This document shows, in pieces, positions 34,308 to 43,340 of a stretch of DNA of 64,000 nt. Origin of the DNA: Oscillospiraceae bacterium (GTDB taxonomy: Bacteria > Bacillota > Clostridia > Oscillospirales > Acutalibacteraceae); contig JAFLUM010000001.1 of the NCBI GenBank assembly GCA_022508805.1, positions 225,080 to 289,079 on the forward strand. The letters run 5' to 3'. Numbering within the stretch: position 1 is the stretch's first letter; the number at the start of each line of letters is the position of its first letter. A model generated the notes under the pieces. It did no database searches and was not told the origin of the DNA. It was given only the letters and a program-made list of their open reading frames with translations. The translations under genes were made by a program, and so were the position numbers.

Positions 34308-35756
34308 TTACACTTTTTCTTTTTTTAGTGACAGCTTACGCTTTTTGCGTATATGCAGCTTTTCCTGATATTCGCCCTCGTCGCATTTTTCAACCGCCAC
34401 AAAGAAAACGGTGACGAGCATAAGATACGGCAGCGGGCAGAATATGCCGGGATTTACAAGGGACATAAACTCAAGGCTCATATAAGACAAGAATACGGTC
34501 ATATTGAAAAGTGTAGCCCTGCGCCACAATAGTATGTTTCTGCGTATAAACTGATAGCCGTATGCCAAAATTCCCAATGTGCCGAAGCTGGCGGCGATCT
34601 GTATGGGCTCGCAGTGATACCAGCAAAGGGCAAATTCTTTTGACGGATGAACGTCACGGTTGCCCATATAGCCAAGTCCCGTACCGAACACGGGATTATT
34701 GAGAAAGTCATTTATTCCGCGGGCATAATGTATTGCTCTGACCTCATTCTGCTCACCTGCCAAAAATCCGCTGATGGCTGAGAACAGGCGGTCGATCGTA
34801 TATCCGAAAAACGATGTAAACAGCCGTGAGAAAATGAGAAATCCGAATAAAAGGCAAAGGCAGATTATGAAATATGCCAACCGTCTGCGGCGGTCGTAAA
34901 GCATAAACATAACGATGCACATCACAAGCTCCAGTCCACCGAAAACCATTCCTCCGCGGGAACCTGTCAACAGAATCGCAAAGAAAAATACGAAGCCGAA
35001 GACAGTAGCATAGGATTTTTTGTTTGCCTGCATAAAGGCAAAGGGCATTGCCAGCATTAAAACGGTAGAGCAGTTGTTTCTCCACTGAAGGTAGATCACT
35101 GTTCCTGTGTCAATAACCTTATTTATATTGACAAGGTAATACGATATTACCATAAAGGAGGCAAAACAGCCTGTAATGACCATTATCGTGGTGAGTTTTT
35201 CAATAATCGAGTACTCACGCACCTGAATATTAGAATAAAACAGAATATACAAAAACAGCATTCCCGCGCCCAATCCCAGCATGTGATAAAGGGACGTGGG
35301 TGCAAAATATTCCTCGGTGGAGATAAAGCCGAAGCCGCCTAAAAGGATAGCAGCGGACACGAACGCCATTGAGCCCCTGAGGCTCCCGCCGAATACAAGT
35401 TTTTTTCTGTACACGATAAAATGGAACAGCAGGCAAATAACAAGGGGAACGGCAAACCATTTATACTGTATAAACACATCGTAGGAGTCGTAGCATTTGA
35501 TAGCAACGAGGGCTGTGAGCATAAAGGGCATAAGACCCGCCAGTATATCGTCGCTGATGACCATACATACGCCCACGATCATTGCGAACACCAATGTGCC
35601 GTAAATTTCAATTCCCGCCGACGGGAAATAGGCATCAAGTGTGGTGAAAATCCCCGCGAAGCACGACAAAACGACCATCCACTCTCTGCTTAAGAGGAAG
35701 GTTCTTACTTTTTTCAAATTGTCTTGAAATTTTTCAGATTTCAAAACGCTGTGCAT
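34308..35756 (-). CDS. O-antigen ligase/polymerase-like (Wzy/WaaL) membrane protein
   Basis: 482 residues with about 11-12 membrane segments. The PF04932-type features are ILLTGSRGGMVFGGLEL, a large periplasm-side loop with GTGLGYMGNRDVHPSKEF and then CWYHCEPIQIAASFGTLGILAYGYQF. Such proteins join or polymerise lipid-linked surface polysaccharide units. ATG at 35756 with AAAGGTG upstream. Expressed alone from a promoter about 290 bases upstream, across a highly structured leader. No other polysaccharide genes are adjacent. Confidence 0.88.
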   Translation of the reverse strand: MHSVLKSEKFQDNLKKVRTFLLSREWMVVLSCFAGIFTTLDAYFPSAGIEIYGTLVFAMIVGVCMVISDDILAGLMPFMLTALVAIKCYDSYDVFIQYKWFAVPLVICLLFHFIVYRKKLVFGGSLRGSMAFVSAAILLGGFGFISTEEYFAPTSLYHMLGLGAGMLFLYILFYSNIQVREYSIIEKLTTIMVITGCFASFMVISYYLVNINKVIDTGTVIYLQWRNNCSTVLMLAMPFAFMQANKKSYATVFGFVFFFAILLTGSRGGMVFGGLELVMCIVMFMLYDRRRRLAYFIICLCLLFGFLIFSRLFTSFFGYTIDRLFSAISGFLAGEQNEVRAIHYARGINDFLNNPVFGTGLGYMGNRDVHPSKEFALCWYHCEPIQIAASFGTLGILAYGYQFIRRNILLWRRATLFNMTVFLSYMSLEFMSLVNPGIFCPLPYLMLVTVFFVAVEKCDEGEYQEKLHIRKKRKLSLKKEKV

Positions 35757-36043
35757 TACTTTCACCTTTAGCCGGGGATAGTCGAATCCAAGTCGCCTCA
35801 CAGCAGCTCTTTTTGACGCTTTTTGTCCTTTCTTCTTTGATGGGCGTCAGCCCATCTGCATCAGAAAAACCAAAAATCACCTAAAAATTTCTCGCTGTGA
35901 GGTGCTATGCAGTTTTTTCGGAGAATATTTTTGTCGAGATAAGGCAAACGCCGCAGGAAATACTGACGTATTTTCAAGGCGTTTAACTTGGGTATCGGCG
36001 GAAATATTCCCGCAAAAACCGACTTGCATTCGGCTATTCTCGA
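35757..36043 (-). ncRNA. Long structured leader (candidate cis-regulatory RNA) of the polymerase gene
   Basis: Paired segments: P1 35778-35794 with 36019-36035 (15 of 17 positions), P2 35795-35803 with 35893-35901 (perfect, directly stacked on P1), a 7-bp hairpin 35838-35844/35849-35855, a two-part hairpin 35945-35951/35977-35983 with 35956-35962/35967-35974. It follows a promoter directly and leads to the ATG at 35756, so it would be a ~287-nt 5' leader. No named riboswitch class recognised. Confidence 0.5.
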
Positions 36044-36049
36044 CTATAT

Positions 36050-36077
36050 CATTATATCGATTTCCCACGGTTATTCA
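36050..36077 (-). promoter_or_regulatory. Promoter reading into the structured leader
   Basis: On the minus strand TTGAAT (36072-36077), 16-base spacer, TATAAT (36050-36055), with the start expected near 36043. Confidence 0.65.
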
Positions 36078-36265
36078 ACATTTGTTACAAGAATTTAATA
36101 ATTATTACAAAAGTCTTACAAAACGAATCGGTATTATCGTTCATAAAAAATTTAATGTTTATATATTGTTATTCAATATTTCAATGGTATATTGTTTACA
36201 GCAGTTCACAGCGATGAACTGAACCTTTCATTTTCATTCTCCTTTTAAATCAGCCGTGCAACGGC

Positions 36266-36298
36266 AAAAATGCTCCCGCGAAAACGGGAGCATTTTTT
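36266..36298 (-). terminator. Terminator of the aromatic amino acid operon
   Basis: 13-bp stem (36266-36278 with 36285-36297), six-base loop, A-run left and T-run right; 15 bases after aroQ. Confidence 0.9.
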
Positions 36299-36312
36299 GT
36301 TTAAATATCAAT

Positions 36313-36738
36313 TCACATTTTACAAAGAAATTCCATGGCCAAGCGGTAACCGTCAGTTCCCTTGCCGATGATGTGCTCACAGCACGCCATGCCGGCATAG
36401 GATATCTGCCGAAAATCCTCACGCTGTGTCACGTCGGAGATATGCACCTCAACGGCAGGTACGGCCACCGCCTTGAGTGCGTCAAGGATAGCAACGCTTG
36501 TGTGGGTGTACGCGGCGGGGTTTATCACGATTCCGTCAAATTTGCCGTATGACGCCTGTATTTTATCCACTATGTCGCCCTCGTGATTTGACTGGAAGCA
36601 CTCGACCTCGCACCCAAGCTCCTTTGCCCATTTTTCGATTTTTACAAGCAGTGTTTCATAAGTCTCTCTGCCGTAGATATCGGGCTCACGAAGGCCAAGC
36701 ATATTTATATTAGGTCCGTTGATAACAAGGATCTTCAT
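36313..36738 (-). CDS. aroQ: 3-dehydroquinate dehydratase, type II
   Basis: 141 residues, normal length. Third step of the shikimate pathway. Motifs: INGPNINMLGLREPDIYG (catalytic tyrosine), FQSNHEGDIVDKIQ, INPAAYTHTSVAILDAL, EVHISD. Its ATG overlaps the aroEK stop (ATGA). Last gene of the operon. Confidence 0.97.
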   Translation of the reverse strand: MKILVINGPNINMLGLREPDIYGRETYETLLVKIEKWAKELGCEVECFQSNHEGDIVDKIQASYGKFDGIVINPAAYTHTSVAILDALKAVAVPAVEVHISDVTQREDFRQISYAGMACCEHIIGKGTDGYRLAMEFLCKM

Positions 36739-37955
36739 AATTTTTCAAGCTCCTTTGCAATGAGTTCTGCCGTTTCCTGTACCGTGCCGTTGCCGTCGAT
36801 CTCAATATGGGCAAAGCGGCGGTAAATGTGAAGCCTTTTTTCAAAAAGTGCCTTTACGCCCTGCTGCTGTGAGAGCGGTCTGCCGTTTGTGGGCAGCTTT
36901 TCCACGTCGCGGTTTATGAATACGACAATTCCGTTTTGGCGAAGGGGATAAAAATTTCCCTCCCGCGTGACAACACCGCCGCCTGTGGCAATAACGAGAC
37001 CTTTTTCCTTGCCCACGGACTTTACAGCCTCTGCCTCACACGCTCTGAAGTAGTTCTCACCGTATTTTTCAAAGATTTCGGGGATAGATATGCCCTCATT
37101 TTTTACGATTATTTCATCGGTATCGACAAATTTCTTGCCGAGCAGCCTTGCGAGAGCGTTGCCTACCGTGGATTTCCCGCAGCCCGCCATACCGACGAGT
37201 ACGATATTTTGGAATTCGGTTCTAAGCGTTTTTTCAATTTCCTCGCACACGCTGTCCGGGCGAGAAATGCCGAAAAATATCTCATTTGCCCGTTTTGCCT
37301 GAGCCACAAGCATTGAAAGTCCTGCGGCACAGGGTATTCCCCTCTCCTCGGCATCGAGTATCAGTTTCGTTTTAAGGGGATTATATACGATATCGAGCAC
37401 GCCGTCCAAGTTGAGGAACAGATTTATATCAACCGCACTTTCAAGGTTGTTGGGATACATTCCCACGGGGGTGGTATTGACTATTATCTGTGCATCGGAA
37501 TGGATATTTATATTTTCGTAATTATTTTCGCCCTTGCGGGAGATTATTACGATTTCTTTGGCGTTTAAATCACGCAAAACCGCCACTGCGGTAAGCGATG
37601 CTCCTCCGCTGCCCAATACAAGACATTTTTTGTCCGTGATCTCAATACCGCTCTTTTTTATCATATAAAGGAATCCGAAATAATCGGTATTGTCGCCGTA
37701 AAGCTTGCCGTCACGGACTGTTACGGTATTTACCGAGCCGATTTTCTCCGCCTCGTGAGAAATGACGTCAAGGTATTTCATAACCGCCTTTTTATAAGGA
37801 ATGGTCACGTTTATGCCGTCAAAATTATGCTCACGCATAAACTGTTCCAGTCTGTCGGGAGCTACCTCAAACAATCTATACTCATAATCGCCCAAAAGTG
37901 CGTGGATCTGCGGTGAAAAGCTGTGCGGAAGATGCTCGCCCAAAAGTCCGTACAA
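36735..37955 (-). CDS. aroE-aroK: Fused shikimate dehydrogenase - shikimate kinase
   Basis: 406 residues carrying two enzymes. AroE part (1 to about 240): GEHLPHSFSPQIH substrate site, NVTIPYK with the catalytic lysine, GDNTDYFGF, and the nucleotide-binding VLGSGGAS. AroK part (about 250-406): P-loop GMAGCGKST (255-263), DTDEIIV, ATGGGVV and NGRPL lid. It carries out steps four and five of the pathway. Starts at TTG (37953-37955); GGAGG lies nine bases upstream inside the end of pheA, one base between the genes. The fusion is uncommon but known in some Clostridia. Confidence 0.95.
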   Translation of the reverse strand: MYGLLGEHLPHSFSPQIHALLGDYEYRLFEVAPDRLEQFMREHNFDGINVTIPYKKAVMKYLDVISHEAEKIGSVNTVTVRDGKLYGDNTDYFGFLYMIKKSGIEITDKKCLVLGSGGASLTAVAVLRDLNAKEIVIISRKGENNYENINIHSDAQIIVNTTPVGMYPNNLESAVDINLFLNLDGVLDIVYNPLKTKLILDAEERGIPCAAGLSMLVAQAKRANEIFFGISRPDSVCEEIEKTLRTEFQNIVLVGMAGCGKSTVGNALARLLGKKFVDTDEIIVKNEGISIPEIFEKYGENYFRACEAEAVKSVGKEKGLVIATGGGVVTREGNFYPLRQNGIVVFINRDVEKLPTNGRPLSQQQGVKALFEKRLHIYRRFAHIEIDGNGTVQETAELIAKELEKL

Positions 37956-37956
37956 G

Positions 37957-39102
37957 CTACATCACCTCCGAATAGCTGCCTAAATAGTGAAAACGCTCGC
38001 ACTCATCGGAAAGCTGTTCAAGTATTGAATACATGGCATCGTCATAAACCGATGCGGACATATCAAAATAAAACATAAATTCAAAGTCCTTATTCTGCAT
38101 CGGTCGGCTTTCCAGCTTATTTATGTTTATGCCGAGGGCATAAAAACGTGCCAAAACCTGATAAAGTGATCCCGGTCGGTGAGGAAGGGTCAGCACCATA
38201 CTTGTTTTGTCCGCTCCGGGATAAACTTCCATATCCTTTGAAATACAGATAAAACGGGTATAATTGTTGTCCTTATTCTGAACTGCATCCGACAAAACGG
38301 AAAGTCCGTAAAGGTCACGGCAATTTTCAGAGGATATGGCAGCCACGTCAGTCCTGCCGCTCTCCATTACCATTTTTGCGGCGACCGCTGTGTTTTCGCA
38401 GATGTGCACTTTTATATCGCCGTGCTCGCGCAAAAATTCGCTGCACTGGTTTATCGCCTGCTCGTGAGAATAAATCTCCGTTATTTTCTTAAGCTCTGCC
38501 CCTCTGTTGCCCAAAAGACAGTGGTTGATTTTAAGGCGGATGCTCCTGACAATGTAAAAATTATGCTCTGCCATCAGGTCATAAACGCCGTTGACACTGC
38601 CCGCCGTGCTGTTCTCGATAGGCAAAATTCCGTATTTGCAAAGACCTTTTTCCACGGCGTTAACAACATCATTCCACGTTTTAAAATACAGGACATTGGG
38701 ATATTTGAAAATTCTCTCTGCGGCAAGTCCCGAATACGCTCCCTCAACGCCCTGACAGGCGACTACCGCTCTCTGCGGGAAAAGTGAGGGAGTATTTTTT
38801 ACGGCTTGTCTGATTTTTTCGGTCAGTCCGCTTTCTTTATATAAATACTGATGCTGATACGAACGGGATATACTCATAACCGTATCGTAAAGCACACGGG
38901 CGTAAACGCCCAGCTCGTCCCCTGCCATATCGGCGATGCGGTCAAGAAGCTCCCGCTCTCTTTTTGAGTCGAGCACAGGCAGTCCGTTTTCTTTTTTATA
39001 CTGAGCTACTTTGAGAGCCGCCGCCATACGCTCTTTCCAAAGCTCTGTTATTTTATTGTCTATCTCATTTATATTTTCACGGATTTTCGAAAGGTCTTCC
39101 AT
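37957..39102 (-). CDS. pheA: Bifunctional chorismate mutase / prephenate dehydratase
   Basis: 381 residues, a P-protein. Chorismate mutase (about 1-85: LSKIRENINEIDNKITELW), prephenate dehydratase (about 110-285: GVEGAYSGLAAERIF, LPIENSTAGSVNGVYDL, NYTRFICIS), and a C-terminal ACT domain (about 295-375) with LPHRPGSLYQVLARF and the ESRP motif that binds phenylalanine, so end-product feedback inhibition is expected. ATG at 39102 chosen: GAGGTG is six bases upstream, whereas the in-frame GTG at 39111 is part of that site. Confidence 0.96.
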   Translation of the reverse strand: MEDLSKIRENINEIDNKITELWKERMAAALKVAQYKKENGLPVLDSKRERELLDRIADMAGDELGVYARVLYDTVMSISRSYQHQYLYKESGLTEKIRQAVKNTPSLFPQRAVVACQGVEGAYSGLAAERIFKYPNVLYFKTWNDVVNAVEKGLCKYGILPIENSTAGSVNGVYDLMAEHNFYIVRSIRLKINHCLLGNRGAELKKITEIYSHEQAINQCSEFLREHGDIKVHICENTAVAAKMVMESGRTDVAAISSENCRDLYGLSVLSDAVQNKDNNYTRFICISKDMEVYPGADKTSMVLTLPHRPGSLYQVLARFYALGININKLESRPMQNKDFEFMFYFDMSASVYDDAMYSILEQLSDECERFHYLGSYSEVM

Positions 39103-39112
39103 CCTTTTCACC

Positions 39113-40183
39113 TCACAGACAAATATCGAGCAGCGTAAAGGCGGTTACCGCCTCAATTACGGGCACGGCGCGAACGACAACGCACGGGTCGTGACGGCCC
39201 TTGATTTGCAGTTTCTTTTCTTCTTTCCCCGAAAGGCTGACACTGTTTTGCTCCTTATAAATAGAGGGAGTGGGCTTTAATGCCGTTTTGAAAATTATGG
39301 GCATACCGTTGGTTATTCCGCCGTTTATTCCGCCGCTGTTGTTGGTAACGGTTTTAATTTCGCCGTCACGGATACAAAAACCGTCATTATTTTCGCTGCC
39401 GTAAAGTTCTGCCGCGTCAAAGCCGTTGCCGAACTCAATTCCCTTTACCGCAGGAACGGCAAAAATGTTTTTTGAGAGTAAGTTTTCCACCCCATCAAAC
39501 ATGGGGTCGCCGAGACCCGCTTTTATTCCCGTTACGGCACATTCGATTATTCCGCCCACCGAATCGCCGTTTTCGCGCGCTTTTTCAATCTCCGCACGCA
39601 TTTTTTCGCCTGCTTTGTCGCTTATTACGGGGAAAGATTTCTTATCTATGCCGCATTCCGATACGGAAATAGGGTCAAAGCTCTCGTCAGACGCGTCCTT
39701 TATTTTAAGTATATGCGCCTGCACACGGATATCCATATCCTCAAGGTACTGCATACAGACCGCGCCTGCAAAGCACAGGGGAGCGGTAAGTCTGCCGGAA
39801 AAATGTCCGCCGCCCGCCACGTCGTTAAAGCCGTTATAGCGCATAAAGCCGCTGAAATCGGCGTGTGAGGGTCTGGGAGTGTCTATTATATTGTTATAAT
39901 CCGCTGAATGGGGATTTGTGTTATGTATCACCGCGCAAAGGGGTGCGCCGCAGGTAACGCCGTTTACCGTACCTGAGACGATTTCGGGTATATCCGTCTC
40001 TTTTCTGGCGGTGGAATACTCGTTTTGACCGGGAGCACGGCGAGCCATAAAGGCATATATTTTCTCCATATCCAGCTTTTTTCCTGCGGGCAGTCCGTCA
40101 ATAACAACGCCTATCGCCTTGGAATGGGACTGACCGAAAACCGATATTTTTATTTTATTTCCCGTTGTCGATGACACTTGCAT
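39113..40183 (-). CDS. aroC: Chorismate synthase
   Basis: 356 residues. FMN-dependent elimination giving chorismate, last common step. Motifs: GQSHSKAIGVVIDGLPAG, RAPGQNEYSTARKE, RPSHADFSG, GGGHFSGRLTAPLC, and GGINGGITNGMPI. Overlaps the end of aroA by 29 bases. GGAGG lies only two bases before the ATG at 40183 but eight before an in-frame GTG at 40177, so the protein may really begin two codons later. Confidence 0.96.
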   Translation of the reverse strand: MQVSSTTGNKIKISVFGQSHSKAIGVVIDGLPAGKKLDMEKIYAFMARRAPGQNEYSTARKETDIPEIVSGTVNGVTCGAPLCAVIHNTNPHSADYNNIIDTPRPSHADFSGFMRYNGFNDVAGGGHFSGRLTAPLCFAGAVCMQYLEDMDIRVQAHILKIKDASDESFDPISVSECGIDKKSFPVISDKAGEKMRAEIEKARENGDSVGGIIECAVTGIKAGLGDPMFDGVENLLSKNIFAVPAVKGIEFGNGFDAAELYGSENNDGFCIRDGEIKTVTNNSGGINGGITNGMPIIFKTALKPTPSIYKEQNSVSLSGKEEKKLQIKGRHDPCVVVRAVPVIEAVTAFTLLDICL

Positions 40184-41423
40184 TACCTCCAAGACTGTTA
40201 AAATCTTCAAAAAAGTTCGGGTATGATTTCTCCACTGCCTGAGCGTCCGTTATATTGACAGGCTCACTGCAAAATAAGCCTAAAATTGCCGCCGACATAA
40301 CCATTCTGTGGTCATTACATCCGTCGATTTTTCCGCCTGTTGGGCTTCCGCCTATAATGATAAGTCCGTCATTGGTTTGAGTTACCGATATACCTACAGC
40401 AGTAAGCATATCGTATACCGCTGCAAGACGGTCGCACTCTTTCAGCCTTAACCGCCCTGCATTTTTTATCTGCGTTTCGCCGCTGATAAGTGCCGCCGTG
40501 ACCGATATTATAGGTACTAAATCGGGTATATCTGATGCATCGACCGTCGTTCCCGAAAGGCTGTCAGCCTTAACGGTCACCCCGTCGCCGCTGACTGAAA
40601 TATCTGCCCCCATATTTTTCAACACGTCAAGTATTTTTTTGTCGCCCTGCGGTGAGGCGATATCAAGCCCTGTCACGGTCACTGAGTCACCGCCGAGAGC
40701 GCCTGCGCAAAGGAAAAATGCGCTGTTCGACCAGTCACCGTCAACGGCTGTCTCCTTTGGCGAACGGTACTTTTGATTTCCTTTTATTATAAAGAGGTTT
40801 TCTTCCTCTGTAATTTCAATTCCGAATTTTTTGAGAGCTGACAGGGTTATTTTAATATACGAACGGGATTCAACGGGCGGAATCAGCTTGATTTTGCTGT
40901 CGCCGCGGAGTAGAGGCAGGGCAAAAAGCAGTCCGCTGATAAACTGAGAGCTGACGTTGCCTGCAAGTTCATAGTTCCCTGCCGTGAGTTGACCCGAAAT
41001 GTGAAGAGGAAACCTGCTTCCTGTATGGAAAATGATTCCATTTTTTCCCATTTCTTCTTTTAATGGAGACAGCGGTCTTTCTGGCAGTCTGCCGTGACCG
41101 GAAATCACCGCGTCAATCCCCAATGCCGATACCACGGGCAGTAAAAAACGCAAGGTCGAGCCGCTCTCAGAGCAGTCAAGCTCCGCCTGCGTTTTAAACG
41201 GTGCAGGTGTGACCATTATAATATCTTTTTCGACCTTGATGTCCGCTCCCATCGCTTTCAGACAGTCCACGGTAGCCGCAATGTCCTTTGACATTACGTT
41301 GCAGCGTATTATCGTCTGTTCGTCCGCCAAAGCGGCACAGATAAGCAGACGGTGAGCGTCAGATTTCGATGAAATTGCGTTGATTTTTCCCGACAGCACC
41401 GACGGGAGACAGCTCGCTATCAT
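40155..41423 (-). CDS. aroA: 5-enolpyruvylshikimate-3-phosphate synthase
   Basis: 422 residues. Motifs: KSDAHRLLICAAL, SGSTLRFLLPV, RLPERPLSPLKEEM, SSQFISGLLFALPL, and the C-terminal RLKECDRL and DHRMVMSAAIL. The N-terminus and the GNVSSQF-type site are of the class II kind (SGSTLRF instead of GNAGT). The ATG directly abuts the aroB stop with no gap. Confidence 0.96.
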   Translation of the reverse strand: MIASCLPSVLSGKINAISSKSDAHRLLICAALADEQTIIRCNVMSKDIAATVDCLKAMGADIKVEKDIIMVTPAPFKTQAELDCSESGSTLRFLLPVVSALGIDAVISGHGRLPERPLSPLKEEMGKNGIIFHTGSRFPLHISGQLTAGNYELAGNVSSQFISGLLFALPLLRGDSKIKLIPPVESRSYIKITLSALKKFGIEITEEENLFIIKGNQKYRSPKETAVDGDWSNSAFFLCAGALGGDSVTVTGLDIASPQGDKKILDVLKNMGADISVSGDGVTVKADSLSGTTVDASDIPDLVPIISVTAALISGETQIKNAGRLRLKECDRLAAVYDMLTAVGISVTQTNDGLIIIGGSPTGGKIDGCNDHRMVMSAAILGLFCSEPVNITDAQAVEKSYPNFFEDFNSLGGNASVIDNGK

Positions 41424-42479
41424 TTACTTTAACCCCAGTTCGATAAAAGTTTCAAGTTCCTCTACGGATACCTTGACGATTTTGCAAAGTCCGAATTTTT
41501 CGGGCACGATAAGAGAAATCGTATCCAGACTGCGTTTTTTGTCGGAAAGTGCCGCCCTGTACAGTTCATCCGCAGAAAATTCACATTCCGTAGGTAAATC
41601 GTTAGCTTTTAAAACGGGCAATAAGATTTTTGTGAAATCCTCGCTTATAAGTCCTGTTTTATACGCTCCTCTGGCGGCAATTACCATACCTATCGCCACC
41701 GCATTGCCGTGAGAGATTTTTAAGTTACTGCATTTTTCCACGGCGTGACCTATGGTGTGACCGAAATTTAAAAGCTTTCTGTCGCCGTTTTCAAATTCAT
41801 CCCTGTTTACCACGTCACGCTTTATCTCCACACAGCGTTTGACAACCTTTTCTATGTTGTCGCTTATGCTATTATCTTGCAAAAATTCAAGAAATTCGCC
41901 GTCCAAGATCATACCGTATTTTATTATCTCGGCGCAGCCCTCACAAAAGGTTTCGTGGGGCAAAGTTCCCAGTGTATCGCAGTCGGCAAGGACCAATATG
42001 GGCTGATAAAAGGCTCCGCAAAGGTTTTTTCCCGCCTTTAAATTGACGGCGGTTTTGCCGCCAACGGAAGAGTCTACCATTGAAAGCACTGTTGTGGGGA
42101 TTCCCACAAAATCCACTCCGCGAAGATAAGACGCTGCCGCAAAACCTGCCAAGTCACCTGTCACGCCTCCGCCGAGGGCTACGATCAAATCAGTACGGGT
42201 GATGCTGTTTTCTGCGCAGAATTCCTGTATTTTACCGAAATTTTCAAGAGACTTTGACTCCTCGCCGTGAGGGAAAACGAACTCACAGACTGAAAACCCG
42301 CTGTTTTCAAGAGATTTTCTAAGTCTTTCACCGTAGAGGGCGAATACCGTATCGTCCGACACCACGCAAACGCGGCACGGCTTTTTTATCGCCTTTATTC
42401 TTTCTCCCGCCGTATCAAGAATACCCGTTCCGATGATCACGTCGTATTCTCTTGAAGCCGAAACTCTTACCGTTTCCAT
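41424..42479 (-). CDS. aroB: 3-dehydroquinate synthase
   Basis: 351 residues. NAD- and Zn-dependent cyclisation of DAHP. Motifs: PHGEESKSLENF, ALGGGVTGDLAGFAAASYLRG, PTTVLSMVDSSVGGKTAVN, and zinc ligands in NFGHTIGHAVE with H. ATG at 42479 with GGGTGA upstream, four bases after the tyrA stop. Confidence 0.97.
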   Translation of the reverse strand: METVRVSASREYDVIIGTGILDTAGERIKAIKKPCRVCVVSDDTVFALYGERLRKSLENSGFSVCEFVFPHGEESKSLENFGKIQEFCAENSITRTDLIVALGGGVTGDLAGFAAASYLRGVDFVGIPTTVLSMVDSSVGGKTAVNLKAGKNLCGAFYQPILVLADCDTLGTLPHETFCEGCAEIIKYGMILDGEFLEFLQDNSISDNIEKVVKRCVEIKRDVVNRDEFENGDRKLLNFGHTIGHAVEKCSNLKISHGNAVAIGMVIAARGAYKTGLISEDFTKILLPVLKANDLPTECEFSADELYRAALSDKKRSLDTISLIVPEKFGLCKIVKVSVEELETFIELGLK

Positions 42480-42483
42480 TTTT

Positions 42484-43317
42484 TCACCCATCGATCTTTT
42501 CTTTAAGTATTCTGCCGTCACGCAAAAGAGCCGTCAGTCTCTCGCGGTCATTTCTCGTCATCGCTTCTTTATATTGTACTAAATTATTTACTATTGAGTC
42601 AATCTCTTTTATGAGATTGTCGCGGTTTTCGAGGAACAGCTCCGACCACATATTTTCGTTTAAATATGCCACTCTCGTAAGGTCCTTATAGCTCCCTGCC
42701 GAAAAGCCCTTATGCAAAAGAGCCTCGGGACTTTTAACGTAGGCATTCGACACCACGTGAGCAAGCTGTGAGGTGAAGGCTATTATTCTGTCGTGCTCGT
42801 CGGGAGTCGAAACTTGAATATTTGTAAAGCCTATCCTCAAAAACAGGTCTTTTATTAAATCTACCGCCGCAGGGTCAGTATCCTCATAAGGCGTCAGTAT
42901 CATCGAAGAGTTCTTAAACATCTCCGCCGTTGAATATTCAAAGCCCGAAAGATGATAGCCTGCCATTGGGTGTGCACCCACAAAGGTAAAGCCGTTTTCC
43001 GCCGCCGTATTTTTGAGAGCATCGCAGATATACCGCTTAACGCCGCAGATATCCATAACCACGGCACCCTTTTTAAATCTTTTGCAGTTCTTTTTGATAT
43101 ACTCGATAGTCACATCGGGGTACAGGCACACGATAACCAAATCACACTGCGACAAACCGTCCTCGGTAAGCTCCTTTTCAATAGCCCCTGCGAAAAGTGC
43201 TTTCTGCACAGGCTCGGGACTTCTGTTACAGCCCCAAACGGTGTGCTCGGTACCGAATTCTATTGCCTTTGCCAGTGAGCCGCCCATAAGACCCAGTCCC
43301 ACAATTCCGACAATCAT
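42484..43317 (-). CDS. tyrA: Prephenate dehydrogenase
   Basis: 277 residues. NAD-binding fold VGIVGLGLMGGSLAKAI at the N-terminus, catalytic-region GAHPMAGYHLSGFEYST, helical C-terminal dimer domain. It ends soon after this domain, so there is no ACT domain for tyrosine feedback, unlike pheA. ATG at 43317 with GGGTGA six bases upstream; the in-frame GTG at 43326 lies inside that site. Between aroF and aroB. Confidence 0.95.
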   Translation of the reverse strand: MIVGIVGLGLMGGSLAKAIEFGTEHTVWGCNRSPEPVQKALFAGAIEKELTEDGLSQCDLVIVCLYPDVTIEYIKKNCKRFKKGAVVMDICGVKRYICDALKNTAAENGFTFVGAHPMAGYHLSGFEYSTAEMFKNSSMILTPYEDTDPAAVDLIKDLFLRIGFTNIQVSTPDEHDRIIAFTSQLAHVVSNAYVKSPEALLHKGFSAGSYKDLTRVAYLNENMWSELFLENRDNLIKEIDSIVNNLVQYKEAMTRNDRERLTALLRDGRILKEKIDG

Positions 43318-43340
43318 TATGTTCACCCATTTCTTTAAAC

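Noticed and set aside
35902..36222. Open frames (both strands) in the structured leader at 35757-36077
   Set aside because: They lie inside dense stem-loops and the composition follows the inverted repeats; treated as leader structure, not proteins.
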